Positions 8,598-17,522 of a DNA stretch of 64,000 nucleotides are shown piece by piece. The stretch covers positions 62,001 through 126,000 of the forward strand of contig JACQYL010000123.1 in NCBI GenBank assembly GCA_016208165.1. The letters run 5' to 3'. The notes below the pieces were generated by a model that searched no databases, was not told the DNA's origin, and saw only the letters and a list, made by a program, of their open reading frames with translations. The DNA is from Deltaproteobacteria bacterium. GTDB lineage: Bacteria > Desulfobacterota > Desulfarculia > JACQYL01. How positions within the stretch are numbered: position 1 is the first letter of the stretch; each line of letters begins with the position of its first letter. The position numbers and the translations under genes were made by a program.

Positions 8598-9787
8598 GAA
8601 TACATCCTTCGTGTTTGAGCCTCGATGGCCCGGACTTCCGTTTCGAGCAGCCTCAAAACCTTCCACAACGTGATCACATTATAGAAAGGGAGAAGCGCGT
8701 CCACGTAAGGCAGCACGGTGCGGATTCCCAGACAGGTCGGAGTATATCCGGGAAAGGCCATCAGAGGATTCAGCCAGAACAGCTTGTTGCAGCTTCGTTT
8801 CATCAGGGACATCTGGTTCTCGAGTTCCTCCGGATCCCCCCGATCCCAACCGTCCCCGGCAATGAACAGCTCGGTTCTCTCCCCACTGAAGCGGGTCGCG
8901 TAGTTCCGGTTGAAATAGCGAAAACAGTTTCCCATATCGGTGCCGCCGCCCCAGTTGAACTCGGAAGACGTCATTTTGTTGAAAATCCGAGGCCATTCCG
9001 AATCCCTGAAGAGCGAGGTCACCTCGGTCAGGCGGGTGGAAAACACAAAGACTCGAGTTCTTGGAACGGACCGAGCCAAAGCGTGACCAAACAGCAAAAA
9101 GAAGCGCCCATAGGCGTCCATCGAGCCGCTGATGTCGAGCAGCAGGTGAATGCGGGTCTTGCGACGCTTCCTGCGCTTGAACTTCAGTTCCACGGGTTCT
9201 CCCCAGGATCGGAAAGACTTGCGCATGGTGCGGGCAAAGTCGAGTTTTCCGGGCTTGGCCGAGCATCGGCTCCTTCGGCTTATTCGGGTTCCTATGACGC
9301 GGGCGAGTTGCTTCACCGCCTGCTCGACAGAAAACAGTTCCTCCGCTGAAAGATCCTGAAACGGTTTTTCCGCCGTGTTTTCTTCCAACCCGGCCCGAAA
9401 AAGAGCTAGCTGAAGCTGATCGGAGTCCTGGGGCGCCACCCCCAAAATCTCGGGGAACACGGGGGTGCGAGGCTTCGCTTCGGCGCCCTTTTCAGCATCG
9501 GATTCGTCCGAGTCGTCCGGAGGTCGACGGCGCCAGTAAGCATCGAAGAGTCTGTAAAACAGCTCCAAATCCCGGCGATTGGAGACGAGAACGCACGCCA
9601 GCAGTTCTTTGAATTGGGCCCGCCGGCCTATTTCTACATGCTCCAGTCCTTGAATGGCGTCTACAACGCGACCCGTGGTCACGGGAATGCCGTGAGAGCG
9701 CAACACCCGTCCGAATTGAATCACACGGGTCGTCAGTCCTGATTCAATCGAATGCTGTTGCGGTTCTTTCGATACCGGTGAAGCCAT
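8594..9787 (-). CDS. CoxE-like VWA-domain protein
   Basis: The 397-residue soluble protein has a charged N-terminal half and a C-terminal von Willebrand A domain. The MIDAS metal site is seen as DISGSMD near residue 218 and the conserved Thr in GGGTDMG near 285. This layout matches CoxE, which works with a MoxR-type AAA+ ATPase (CoxD) in maturing the molybdenum/copper site of CO dehydrogenase and related hydroxylases. The MoxR gene lies immediately upstream (63-base gap), and the downstream yqeB start overlaps its stop codon, so the three are probably cotranscribed. The target enzyme is not in the window. Confidence 0.85.
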   Translation of the reverse strand: MASPVSKEPQQHSIESGLTTRVIQFGRVLRSHGIPVTTGRVVDAIQGLEHVEIGRRAQFKELLACVLVSNRRDLELFYRLFDAYWRRRPPDDSDESDAEKGAEAKPRTPVFPEILGVAPQDSDQLQLALFRAGLEENTAEKPFQDLSAEELFSVEQAVKQLARVIGTRISRRSRCSAKPGKLDFARTMRKSFRSWGEPVELKFKRRKRRKTRIHLLLDISGSMDAYGRFFLLFGHALARSVPRTRVFVFSTRLTEVTSLFRDSEWPRIFNKMTSSEFNWGGGTDMGNCFRYFNRNYATRFSGERTELFIAGDGWDRGDPEELENQMSLMKRSCNKLFWLNPLMAFPGYTPTCLGIRTVLPYVDALLPFYNVITLWKVLRLLETEVRAIEAQTRRMYS

Positions 9788-9850
9788 TAGAAAAGGAATG
9801 CTCCAACGAGTCAGGCGGGTCGCTTCCCGCTTGACGCCTGCGGCCTGAAT

Positions 9851-10747
9851 CTAACCGGCGGAAGTCGGGCTAGGGTCCGACATGATTTCGGTGACGCACT
9901 GGTCGAAACGCTGGAGGTCTTCCCGGTATTTGAATACACAGGCCAGAGTCTCGGATACGGTTTTTGCGTCCAGGTGCTCTCGATGCAGGGTGACAAGCGC
10001 TTCCGCCCAGTCCAGCGATTCCGCCACGCCCGGACGTTTGATGAAGTCCATGGATCGGACTTTCTTCATAAATTCGGAAATCTGCCGCGCCAAATGCTCG
10101 TTCACGTGGGGTAGCCGTAACCGGATAATTTCCATTTCTTTTTCCAGCGTCGGATACTCGATCCAGTGATAGAGGCAGCGCCGTTTCAGTGCTTCGTGCA
10201 CCTCGCGGGTGCGGTTCGAAGTGATAACCACCAGCGGGGAGTCCTTGGCTCGAATGGTTCCGATTTCCGGGATGGTCACCTGAAATTCCGACAGGAACTC
10301 GAGCAGAAATGCTTCGAACTCGTCGTCCGCGCGGTCGATCTCATCGATCAGAAGCACGGGAGGCTCGCCTCGGGCGCCGCTCTGAACCGCATCCAGCAAG
10401 GGACGACCGATCAGAAAGTCGGGGGTGAAAATATCGGTCCAATCGCCGGGCCCGCATCGTTTTTCCTGATCCATCCTTACCTGAAGCAACTGTTTGGGGT
10501 AGTTCCATTCGTACAGAGCGCTGCTCTGATCCAGCCCTTCATAACATTGGAGCCGAATCAGCCTTCGCTTCAAAGCCTCGGATAATACCTTACCCACTTC
10601 CGTTTTGCCGACCCCTGTTTCTCCTTCGAGAAAAAGGGGTTTCTTCAATTTCAAAGAAAGGTAGATCACTGTGGCGAGGCGTTCATCGGCCACATACAGG
10701 TGGGAACTCAACAGCGTTTGCACTTGCTCGATGGATTCCATCCGCAT
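9851..10747 (-). CDS. MoxR/CoxD-type AAA+ ATPase
   Basis: The 298-residue protein carries Walker A GETGVGKT (about 42-49), Walker B LLIDEID (about 131) and a sensor-1 region VVITSNRTRE (about 174), as in MoxR-family ATPases. These act with VWA-domain partners as chaperones that insert or remodel metal cofactors; the adjacent CoxE-like gene fits that pairing. The ATG at 10747 lies four bases after the stop of the upstream MoeA-like gene, with GGAAAG seven bases before it, so translation is probably coupled; a longer reading frame to 10813 would overlap that gene. Its family is clear; assignment as CoxD rests on context. Confidence 0.88.
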   Translation of the reverse strand: MRMESIEQVQTLLSSHLYVADERLATVIYLSLKLKKPLFLEGETGVGKTEVGKVLSEALKRRLIRLQCYEGLDQSSALYEWNYPKQLLQVRMDQEKRCGPGDWTDIFTPDFLIGRPLLDAVQSGARGEPPVLLIDEIDRADDEFEAFLLEFLSEFQVTIPEIGTIRAKDSPLVVITSNRTREVHEALKRRCLYHWIEYPTLEKEMEIIRLRLPHVNEHLARQISEFMKKVRSMDFIKRPGVAESLDWAEALVTLHREHLDAKTVSETLACVFKYREDLQRFDQCVTEIMSDPSPTSAG

Positions 10748-10751
10748 AGGG

Positions 10752-11771
10752 TTACTTTCCAAAGCCACACACCGGATAACGGCATTCTTCACAATTCCTG
10801 CAGTACCCCCCATGACCGAGCGCAGCTACCTGTTCCTTCTTTATGTTTTCTCCGGCCAGAATGCGAGGGAAAAACACATCGAAGGCCGTGGTCTTATGGA
10901 AAAAAACGCACGCCGGCAATCCCAGAATAGCCGTTTCTCCCAATCGGGCGTATAGGAACATGGCTCCGGGCAAAATGGGGGTGCCGTAAAAGACGACCTG
11001 GGCCCCAGCTTGTTTCACCCCCATAACCGTCGCATCGTCCGGGTCCACGGACAGACCGGCGGTTATCAGAATGATGTCCATGCCGTGCTCTTTCAGCCGT
11101 CGGATGTTGGAGGAGATCTCCTCCGGATCGTCTCGAGCCATACGCTTTTCCAGAACCACCTGTCCGTATCCGCCGACCTTCGCACCCACGGACTCATCGA
11201 AGCCGTCCCTGATCCGGCCTTCAACGATCTCGGTCCCCGTGACAAGCGCCCCTACGTGCTTATGCAAGTAAGGCATCACTCGGATAATCTTATCCTCCCT
11301 TGCGCAGGTTGTCTCAATCTCGGAGATGACGGTTTCAGGTATGGTCAGAGGGATAATCCGTGTGGCTCCTACTTGCTCATCGGGTTTGACCGGCGTGTAG
11401 GTGTGGAGCGTGGACAACATCACGTCTTCTGTCAGGTTGATTCTCGTCAACGCGTCAACGCGAATTTTCAGTAAGCCGTTTACACGGCTCACGAAAGTGA
11501 CTTTACCCTCTTTCGGACCCACAAGATCAATGTCCTCCGCTGCAAAGGCCCGTGCAAGTCTTACCCCTGCTTCGTCTTCGTGGATATAGCCTTCGGGCAT
11601 TTCCATCACATAGATGGAATATTTGCCGATGGAGAGAAGTTCCTCGACATCCTGTTCGGAAATAATGTGGCCTTTTCGGAAAGCCACACCCTTGAATGAG
11701 CCGGGAATGATCTTGGTTACATCATGCCCGAGAGGTCTTCCCACTGCGTCCTGCGTAGCTATCTTTCGCAT
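10752..11771 (-). CDS. Molybdopterin-binding (MoeA/MoaB-like) protein with C-terminal Cys cluster
   Basis: The 339-residue protein has a MoCF-biosynthesis (MoeA/MogA-type) fold in its second half: TGTEIVEGRIRDGF near 175, the alternating strand/helix pattern, and ITAGLSVDPDDAT near 236 in place of the usual TGG-S-D motif. The N-terminal half (GHDVTKIIPGSFKG) resembles MoeA-like proteins that accompany xanthine-dehydrogenase-type enzymes. The C-terminus carries four cysteines in C-x2-C-x2-C-x4-C (residues 324, 327, 330, 335), suggesting metal or Fe-S binding; that is inference. It heads the module. AGGGGGA lies about 11 bases before the ATG. It most likely binds molybdopterin for hydroxylase maturation. 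Confidence 0.82.
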   Translation of the reverse strand: MRKIATQDAVGRPLGHDVTKIIPGSFKGVAFRKGHIISEQDVEELLSIGKYSIYVMEMPEGYIHEDEAGVRLARAFAAEDIDLVGPKEGKVTFVSRVNGLLKIRVDALTRINLTEDVMLSTLHTYTPVKPDEQVGATRIIPLTIPETVISEIETTCAREDKIIRVMPYLHKHVGALVTGTEIVEGRIRDGFDESVGAKVGGYGQVVLEKRMARDDPEEISSNIRRLKEHGMDIILITAGLSVDPDDATVMGVKQAGAQVVFYGTPILPGAMFLYARLGETAILGLPACVFFHKTTAFDVFFPRILAGENIKKEQVAALGHGGYCRNCEECRYPVCGFGK

Positions 11772-12001
11772 TTCAAATGTTATCCCCCTTGATCAGAGCT
11801 GAAACGGAAAATCCGAATGAAGGATGTCGGACCGTCATGGCCGGAGCCGGAGTTTTGCTTAATGGGAGGCCTCGAAAGACTCTGACCAGGATGTCTCCGG
11901 ATCCTGTCAGAATCATGCGAGGGGACCGCGCGACTCCACTCCGCGAACATCTTTCGGCCTGCCGGACGTTCGCAGACGGCGTCGTTCATGCTAAATACGT
12001 C

Positions 12002-12022
12002 CAAAAAGTGCGTGACTTTTTG
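12002..12022. repeat. Dyad CAAAAAGT-N5-ACTTTTTG
   Basis: A perfect 8-bp inverted repeat with a 5-base spacer lies about 230 bases upstream of the molybdenum module and 80 bases upstream of the tRNA promoter. It could be an operator or a weak hairpin; nothing in the sequence decides. Confidence 0.4.
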
Positions 12023-12100
12023 TCCGTATCGGTTTATATCCCACCAGCTTAAAAAAGAACGATCGGACTTTCGCGCTCGAAATTTCCCGGATTTTCGCGA

Positions 12101-12129
12101 TTGAGAAAATGCGGTACTTGGGGTAAGAT
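12101..12129 (+). promoter_or_regulatory. Sigma-70-type promoter of tRNA-Pro
   Basis: TTGAGA (12101-12106) and TAAGAT (12124-12129) are separated by 17 bases. Transcription would start near 12136, about 30 bases before the mature tRNA, as expected for a short 5' leader removed by RNase P. Confidence 0.7.
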
Positions 12130-12165
12130 CAAAAAACCTTTCGGCATAGAAGGCCGCTTTCGTTT

Positions 12166-12242
12166 CGGGGTGTAGCTCAGTCTGGTAGAGCACCGTCTTC
12201 GGGAGGCGGGAGTCGCTGGTTCAAGTCCAGTCACCCCGACCA
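12166..12242 (+). tRNA. tRNA-Pro (anticodon CGG)
   Basis: The 77-base sequence folds as a cloverleaf. The acceptor stem CGGGGTG pairs with CACCCCG, followed by A and an encoded CCA. The D arm is AGCTCAGTCTGGTAGAGC. The anticodon stem CCGTC/GGCGG holds the loop TTCGGGA, giving anticodon CGG, which reads CCG. The T arm contains GGTTCAAGTCC. The C1-G72 pair and sequence match bacterial tRNA-Pro. Confidence 0.97.
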
Positions 12243-12677
12243 TATCCTTTATGGATGAGCAAAGGCCGGTATCCGCATCGGGATTTCCGGCCGTGTCGCT
12301 AATGCCCGTAGTAAAGTCCTCTCAGCCCTTTACTCCAGAGTCCGCTTTCTTTTTCCGTGTAGCACCCAATCCTATCCAAATCAAGCACCTTACACCCGGT
12401 ACTCCCATTGGTCACGATTCGGGCGAAGCGGCTCTTTCAACCCTCCGCAACCGTTCACGAATCGAGCCCTGAGGAAAGAAAGCCATACCGCCGGTCATCC
12501 TCGTCCGTACGCGCCCTTCTCGCGAGAGATCTGATGTGCCGGGCGAGTCTTTTCCTGATCCAATCTTGACTGTTGCTATGATCTCATTTCATTATGTCGT
12601 TCGAGATTTGCCGCTTTCTCCATATTGGGTGACCCATCGCACAGGAAACCGTCCATCCGAACCAACCGGGAGCCACC
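12243..12677. other. Intergenic region downstream of tRNA-Pro
   Basis: A strong hairpin follows the tRNA (12264-12292: GGCCGG, an internal ATCC/GGAT pairing, CCGGCC) but has no T-tract, so it may limit transcription or be a processing signal. The remaining sequence shows no gene or recognisable repeat. Confidence 0.45.
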
Positions 12678-13655
12678 GTGTTCAGCTCGAGAGCCTCGCG
12701 CAAAAGAGGGCCTGGTCGCACGGGTATTCACCAGTTGCCGCCATTTCTGGATTCAGAGGAGGCGCTTGAGACCCTGGGCCGCCTGCTGGTCGAGTTTGAC
12801 GATTTTCGAGCCAAGTTGCCCATGGGGAATCCGGGGGGACGGGTCAGGGATCACGCGCAAGCCCGCCGCCTGCTGGACGACGTGATGAAAACGGCTCGAG
12901 ATGTCCTGGACATCGATGAAACACGAATTCCACCGCCGGAGGTCGTGCTAAGCCACATCTTGCATTCCTTAAGAAATAAGACGACCGTTCTCGCGTTTAT
13001 TTATGTTCCGGTGGCCGTATTGTTTCTCGCGTACACATTTGGGGTCTCCGAAAGCGGTCCGGCTCTGTGGCTCGCCCGTGGGGCGGCGTGTTTTCTTTTG
13101 GCCGCACCGTTTCTAATTGTGCGGAGAACGCGCATTTATGCGGAACACCTGGGAGGCTATGCCAGAAATCGGGGACATGGGCCCGCTATTGTCATCGAGC
13201 AACTGCCGGAGGTGCAGTTCCAGTCCTATCTGTCTTACGGCTACGCCTGCCATATTTACTACTACCTGGCGAAAGACGAAGATCGAAAAGAGCTGCGCGA
13301 GGGCTGGGCGCGGCTGGTGCAGTGGAAAATCGCCCAGGAGCTGTATCGTCGCGACGGGAAATCCGCTCACCTGGCCTATCCTCTGGATCAAATCCTAGGT
13401 GAGCTTAAGTTCGTTTATACCCTTGTGAGCAAAGGCTTGGGCCGATCGAATCCTGCTCGCATCCGATCCATCCGGACCATGTACATTCGTAATCCCGTTG
13501 TGCGGTTGCTCACCGGGTGGCCCGGGTTTATTGCCATGAGCCTGGTGGAGCATGGAATCGGCGCCGCCGTCTATTTCCTGTCCGATCGACACACTGCGGT
13601 TCTGCGACCCTTGCCGGCAGGCGTTCTTGACAAGGATGCGGGCGCTTCAACTTGA
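12678..13655 (+). CDS. Uncharacterised protein with two membrane helices
   Basis: The 325-residue product is not recognised. It has a basic N-terminus and helical residues about 30-95. Two adjacent hydrophobic segments follow, about 107-127 (LAFIYVPVAVLFLAYTF) and 136-155 (WLARGAACFLLAAPFLIV), and then a cytoplasmic-looking domain rich in Tyr, Arg and charged helices (YGYACHIYYYLAKDED near 190). The C-terminal part contains a weaker hydrophobic stretch near 285. The GTG start is supported by GGGAG five bases upstream. It stands alone between the tRNA and a converging gene, so context gives no hint of function. Confidence 0.65.
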   Translation: MFSSRASRKRGPGRTGIHQLPPFLDSEEALETLGRLLVEFDDFRAKLPMGNPGGRVRDHAQARRLLDDVMKTARDVLDIDETRIPPPEVVLSHILHSLRNKTTVLAFIYVPVAVLFLAYTFGVSESGPALWLARGAACFLLAAPFLIVRRTRIYAEHLGGYARNRGHGPAIVIEQLPEVQFQSYLSYGYACHIYYYLAKDEDRKELREGWARLVQWKIAQELYRRDGKSAHLAYPLDQILGELKFVYTLVSKGLGRSNPARIRSIRTMYIRNPVVRLLTGWPGFIAMSLVEHGIGAAVYFLSDRHTAVLRPLPAGVLDKDAGAST

Positions 13656-13824
13656 GCCTCATCGGCATGGACCAGAGGTGCATCAGGGATATGAAAGCCG
13701 GACGGGGCCGAATCGCCTTCCGCAAACGGGCAGGAGGGAGATACCTCTGCTACGGAGTTCCCCCGGCGCTTGCGAATTGCATCGTTGGGCCGCTCTTTTT
13801 GCCGGCAACACAGCCCTAAAGCCC

Positions 13825-16422
13825 TCATTCCATTTTGATGTGCAAGGTGACTTCCAGTGAGCCGTAGTCGGCTTCGAAAGGGCGGCTCTCGGTGACGATC
13901 CCTGGAAGTCCCTGAATGATGCAAGCGTCCGTGTCCCGTTCTCCGCTGCCTTGCGAAATCGTCGCCCCAATTACTGTGCCGTACCCGTCGACTTCGACCC
14001 TGAACGTCAGCGCTGCGGGAGAAGAGGCGCATCGTTCTGCGGCGGGCCGGACGGAGTCTCGGACGGCCTTCTCTAACGCCGTCGGATTTTCCAGGTTATT
14101 TGAGGTAAATAGAAAAAACGTTTCCACGACCTTTGGCGTTTCTCGTACGGCCTCGTCCGCAGGCGGCTCGCCGGTAAGCTCCGACGTCTCCTGAGCCTGC
14201 TGCCGGATGCTGCCGGCTATCGCCGCGACTTCAGGCGACAAAGGCTTGCGTGTCTTTGAAGATGGAAACTGATCTTTGATACCGCTTTCAGGCTCCGATT
14301 GTGACGGTCTTCGAGACGACGGGAGGGTTTGCTTCATCGGCTGGGTGCTTCCGTCTGCGTGTCCCATTTGGTAGTCAGCCGCCATCAACCGGGTAACAGT
14401 CGCAGGCAGATCATGGCAAAGGCCTAATCGGGTTACAGCCTCCTCGAGTTCCTTCACATGCGGCAACAAGAGGTACTGATCCTCGAGGAGTTCCAGCCAC
14501 TTCCGGGCCCACAGTTCCACAATGGGAGCGTTTTCCGGTCCGGCAATGAACGGAGAAGCTTCGAGACTTTCCAGGTAGCGTTCTTCTCCCGTGAAACCCG
14601 AGATTCGGACACGTCCGGAGGGTGCACCGCGGTATTTTGCGATAACTACAATGGGTCTTTGGGCCATCAAATCGGGTAACTTCATCGGAATTTGATCGTG
14701 GACATCGAACCCTTCGAACGTCACGGAGGCCTGTGTGAGCACCGGGTTCTTGATGTAGGCCCTGAACTTTTCCGCTTCGGCCGCCGCCTGATCCGAACTC
14801 AATGCAACAAAAGGCTTTCCCTGCCCCGCGCGGGCCAAACTTCCTACCAGAGCGCGATTCACGCTCACTCCGATCCCGAAAACGAAAAGATTCGCCTCGT
14901 CGAGATGTTCCCGCACGAACTTGAATACCTGGGCCTCCGCGTCCACGTAACCGTCCGTAATGACCACGAGGGATCGGGAGACGTGACTCTCGGGTCGCGG
15001 GATGGAGTATGCCGCCCGGAGCGCGGTCATGAGGCCTGTTCCATCGTCTCCTGAGGGGCCATCGAGCAAGGATATGGCTTGACGAATGTTTTCTTCGGTC
15101 GCGTTGACCGATCCGCTCGAATTCAAGACCGCCGAGTTTCCCGCGAAAAGCACGACGTTAAGCAAATCTGACGCCTTAAGGTCCATAAGGAGCCGCTCCA
15201 TCAGCACCTTTGCCGTCTCCAGCGGAAATCCCTTCATGGATTCGGACACGTCTATCACGAATATGAATTCGCGGGAAGGAATACGAAAGCCGGAGGGACG
15301 CTCGGGGGGTTCCATAAAAACCGCAATATAGTTCTCCTCCGCCCCTTGATACATCATGACACCGCTCTCGATTTGTACTCCCGCCAACGTATATCGAAGG
15401 ACAAAGTCCTTGTTTCCTTTTCGTTCCTGGTCGAGATGAATCCGCGCGCTGTTCTGGGAACGATAGAACACGGATATTCTGTGGGAAGGAGACGAAATGG
15501 TTTTGATTGGAACCGCGGTGAGTAGTTGCACGGCGATATCGAAATCGTAGGGAACGCTTTCTCCCTTAATAGCATAGCGATTTGGAATCCCTCGCTCACG
15601 GATCGGATCCAGCCTTCCTTCGCGCTCGGATTCGGGCACGGCGGGGAGGGTGAACTCGTACACCTCATTTTGAGGAAAGACGGGTTCGGAATAGTTCAGC
15701 TCCACCTGAACCGAATCACCCGGCATGATATGAACTACGTTCATCAGGAACACGTTCGGCCATTCCTGCTCGATGAAGGAAACGGTTCTATTCTTGGATT
15801 CAGCCTGCTCGAATTGCATGCCGGCTTGATCCCGCTTCTGCATTCGCGCTTCAATGAATCGCTCACCGATGCGCACCCGAACTTCATGAACGGCGGCGCC
15901 TGCGGACGCCGGAAACAGGTAGTCCGCGTCGACGGCATTGGCGCCCGTATTCTGGAACACCTGATGCAACTTGACCTGAGCGATGGGACCCACAATCCGT
16001 ACTTCAGCGTCCATTTTTTTCAGCAGGAGCGAACCTGTTCCCGGATCGCTCCCGCGAGGGAACAGGTTCGGGGCCAATGAAGGTTCGGCCTTTCTACTCT
16101 TCCGATCCACCAGAGAATAGGGGAACCGGACTAGTGATTCTCCCAGTCGAGCATCGGTTCTTTCCAATAACTCGTGTAGATCGTCCGAGTCATTGCATGC
16201 GGATGAGGATTCCGTTCGTTCCGGGATGAAAACCGAGGCGGTAGGGACAGGCATCGACGCTTCCGGGGAAGTCGTTACTTCAAGGCACAGGCCGCGAACC
16301 ACCCAGCCTGTCGATGCCAGAAAGGCCATAAGAAGCCAGACGGCCCAAAGAACGCGTCCGGACATCCACGAACTTGGGCCGGAGCCTCGGTCCGTGTGTT
16401 TCCCGCGGGACACATCACACAT
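13825..16422 (-). CDS. VIT- and VWA-domain membrane-anchored protein with TonB-like C-terminus
   Basis: The 865-residue product has an N-terminal membrane or signal segment (WAVWLLMAFLASTGWVV, about 24-40). A VIT domain follows, about 125-245 (KLHQVFQNTG, ADYLFPASAGAAVHEV, QAESKNRTVSFIEQEWPNVF). A VWA domain begins near 386 (FIFVIDVSESM, a DxSxS MIDAS site). A Pro/Ser-rich linker leads to about 80 C-terminal residues (FRVEVDGYGTVIGATI, ending EVTLHIKME) resembling a TonB/AgmX C-terminal domain. VIT-VWA proteins are surface or periplasmic proteins of unclear role. The start at 16422 has GGAGG six bases upstream and does not overlap znuA; the frame extends further upstream into it. It lies 88 bases after znuA on the same strand. 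Confidence 0.82.
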   Translation of the reverse strand: MCDVSRGKHTDRGSGPSSWMSGRVLWAVWLLMAFLASTGWVVRGLCLEVTTSPEASMPVPTASVFIPERTESSSACNDSDDLHELLERTDARLGESLVRFPYSLVDRKSRKAEPSLAPNLFPRGSDPGTGSLLLKKMDAEVRIVGPIAQVKLHQVFQNTGANAVDADYLFPASAGAAVHEVRVRIGERFIEARMQKRDQAGMQFEQAESKNRTVSFIEQEWPNVFLMNVVHIMPGDSVQVELNYSEPVFPQNEVYEFTLPAVPESEREGRLDPIRERGIPNRYAIKGESVPYDFDIAVQLLTAVPIKTISSPSHRISVFYRSQNSARIHLDQERKGNKDFVLRYTLAGVQIESGVMMYQGAEENYIAVFMEPPERPSGFRIPSREFIFVIDVSESMKGFPLETAKVLMERLLMDLKASDLLNVVLFAGNSAVLNSSGSVNATEENIRQAISLLDGPSGDDGTGLMTALRAAYSIPRPESHVSRSLVVITDGYVDAEAQVFKFVREHLDEANLFVFGIGVSVNRALVGSLARAGQGKPFVALSSDQAAAEAEKFRAYIKNPVLTQASVTFEGFDVHDQIPMKLPDLMAQRPIVVIAKYRGAPSGRVRISGFTGEERYLESLEASPFIAGPENAPIVELWARKWLELLEDQYLLLPHVKELEEAVTRLGLCHDLPATVTRLMAADYQMGHADGSTQPMKQTLPSSRRPSQSEPESGIKDQFPSSKTRKPLSPEVAAIAGSIRQQAQETSELTGEPPADEAVRETPKVVETFFLFTSNNLENPTALEKAVRDSVRPAAERCASSPAALTFRVEVDGYGTVIGATISQGSGERDTDACIIQGLPGIVTESRPFEADYGSLEVTLHIKME

Positions 16423-16510
16423 ATCCGGCCTCCGGTGGATGCAACAGGACGCGGGGCCAGTCGGAAGGGGCTTTTGTGTCGTCAAGCCGCCCCGAGGTTC
16501 CAACATAACG

Positions 16511-17449
16511 CTATCGAAGTTCGGACTCAAATTTTACCGCCAGATCCCTAAGATTTTTCGCCCAGTCGGAGGCAAGAGGATCCGCAAACGCCACGTGTCC
16601 TCCCAGGGCGTTGGCAATCGTATCCGCGCTTCGGGTCGAAAACTGCGGCTGGACGAATACGACCTTGATGTTCTTTGCTTTTGCGCGTTCAATTAATTCC
16701 TTGAGCTGCAACGGCTTAGGTTCTTTGCCTTCAACTTCGACGGGAATCTGCTCCAAGCCGTAGGCCCGGGCGAAATATCCCCAGGCCGGATGGAACACCA
16801 TAAACTCTATTTTTCTCTGTTTTCCAACAAATATGTTTCTGATTTCAGCGTCCAGATCGAGGATTTCAACGGACAGACGCCGGTAGTTGGCCTCGTATGT
16901 GTCTCTATGAGCAGGATCTTCAGCAACCAGCGCGCAAACGATGGCCCGGGACTGGAGAAGGGCCAAAGGGGGGGAGAGCCATGTATGCGGATCGCTGACG
17001 CCATGAGTATGCTGTTGGTCATGGGTCGTTTTCGGAGCTTCCATTGAAGGCCCGCCGGTGCGGTCCTCTTTTTCATCATGCGGGTGGTGTTCCTCTTCCA
17101 TGGGGAACTTGCGGATGTCGGCGTCCGTGTGAACGATCTTCATGTCCGGGTTGACGGCCTGGAACCGATCGAGCCAAACGGTTTCAAATTCGATGCCCAC
17201 AGCGAAATAGATCTTGGCCCTGGAAAGAGCGATCATCTGTTTCGGCTTGGGCTCGTAAGTATGGGGTTGGGCGCCGGGCTCGACCATCACCCAGGTTTCA
17301 ACGAGCCCTTCGCCTATCTTGTTCACAAAATAGGCCTGGGGAGCAATGCTGACAAATACGGGCATCCGTTGAGCCGCCCCCGTTATTGTGGGAGACGCTA
17401 AAATAAGTAATAACGCAGCTGTGTTCATCGCCAAGCGAATCCGTCTCAT
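16511..17449 (-). CDS. Zinc/manganese ABC transporter substrate-binding protein (ZnuA-like)
   Basis: The 312-residue protein has a signal peptide (about 1-26) and the cluster A-I solute-binding fold. Metal ligands are His63 (QPHTYEP), a His in DPHTWLSP, a His in FHPAWGYFARAYG, and an Asp in FADPL near the C-terminus. A His/Asp/Glu-rich loop near residues 115-150 (EEEHHPHDEK, HDQQHTHG) is typical of zinc-specific ZnuA. It would bind zinc in the periplasm and pass it to an ABC permease, but no permease or ATPase genes lie next to it, so it is an orphan here. GAGGAGGG lies seven bases before the ATG; a Zur-like dyad lies at 17523-17539. Confidence 0.88.
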   Translation of the reverse strand: MRRIRLAMNTAALLLILASPTITGAAQRMPVFVSIAPQAYFVNKIGEGLVETWVMVEPGAQPHTYEPKPKQMIALSRAKIYFAVGIEFETVWLDRFQAVNPDMKIVHTDADIRKFPMEEEHHPHDEKEDRTGGPSMEAPKTTHDQQHTHGVSDPHTWLSPPLALLQSRAIVCALVAEDPAHRDTYEANYRRLSVEILDLDAEIRNIFVGKQRKIEFMVFHPAWGYFARAYGLEQIPVEVEGKEPKPLQLKELIERAKAKNIKVVFVQPQFSTRSADTIANALGGHVAFADPLASDWAKNLRDLAVKFESELR

Positions 17450-17522
17450 CGTTGTTCCCTCCTCATTGTTTCCGAATTCCCATTTTGAACTATTCCGGTC
17501 ATACCGGCAATACCTGAATCCA

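Larger units (their letters stand above)
11772..12165. other. Intergenic region holding divergent promoters
   Basis: This 394-base region lies between the minus-strand molybdenum module and the plus-strand tRNA. It holds the tRNA promoter and an 8-bp dyad (12002-12022), both listed separately. No credible gene; open frames here on the minus strand run through the tRNA antisense and are artefacts. Confidence 0.5.

Noticed and set aside
12049-12243. Minus-strand 64-residue frame starting MVGVTGLEPATPASRRRC
   Set aside because: It is the antisense of tRNA-Pro. This peptide type is a well-known spurious product of reading tRNA genes backwards and appears in many databases.
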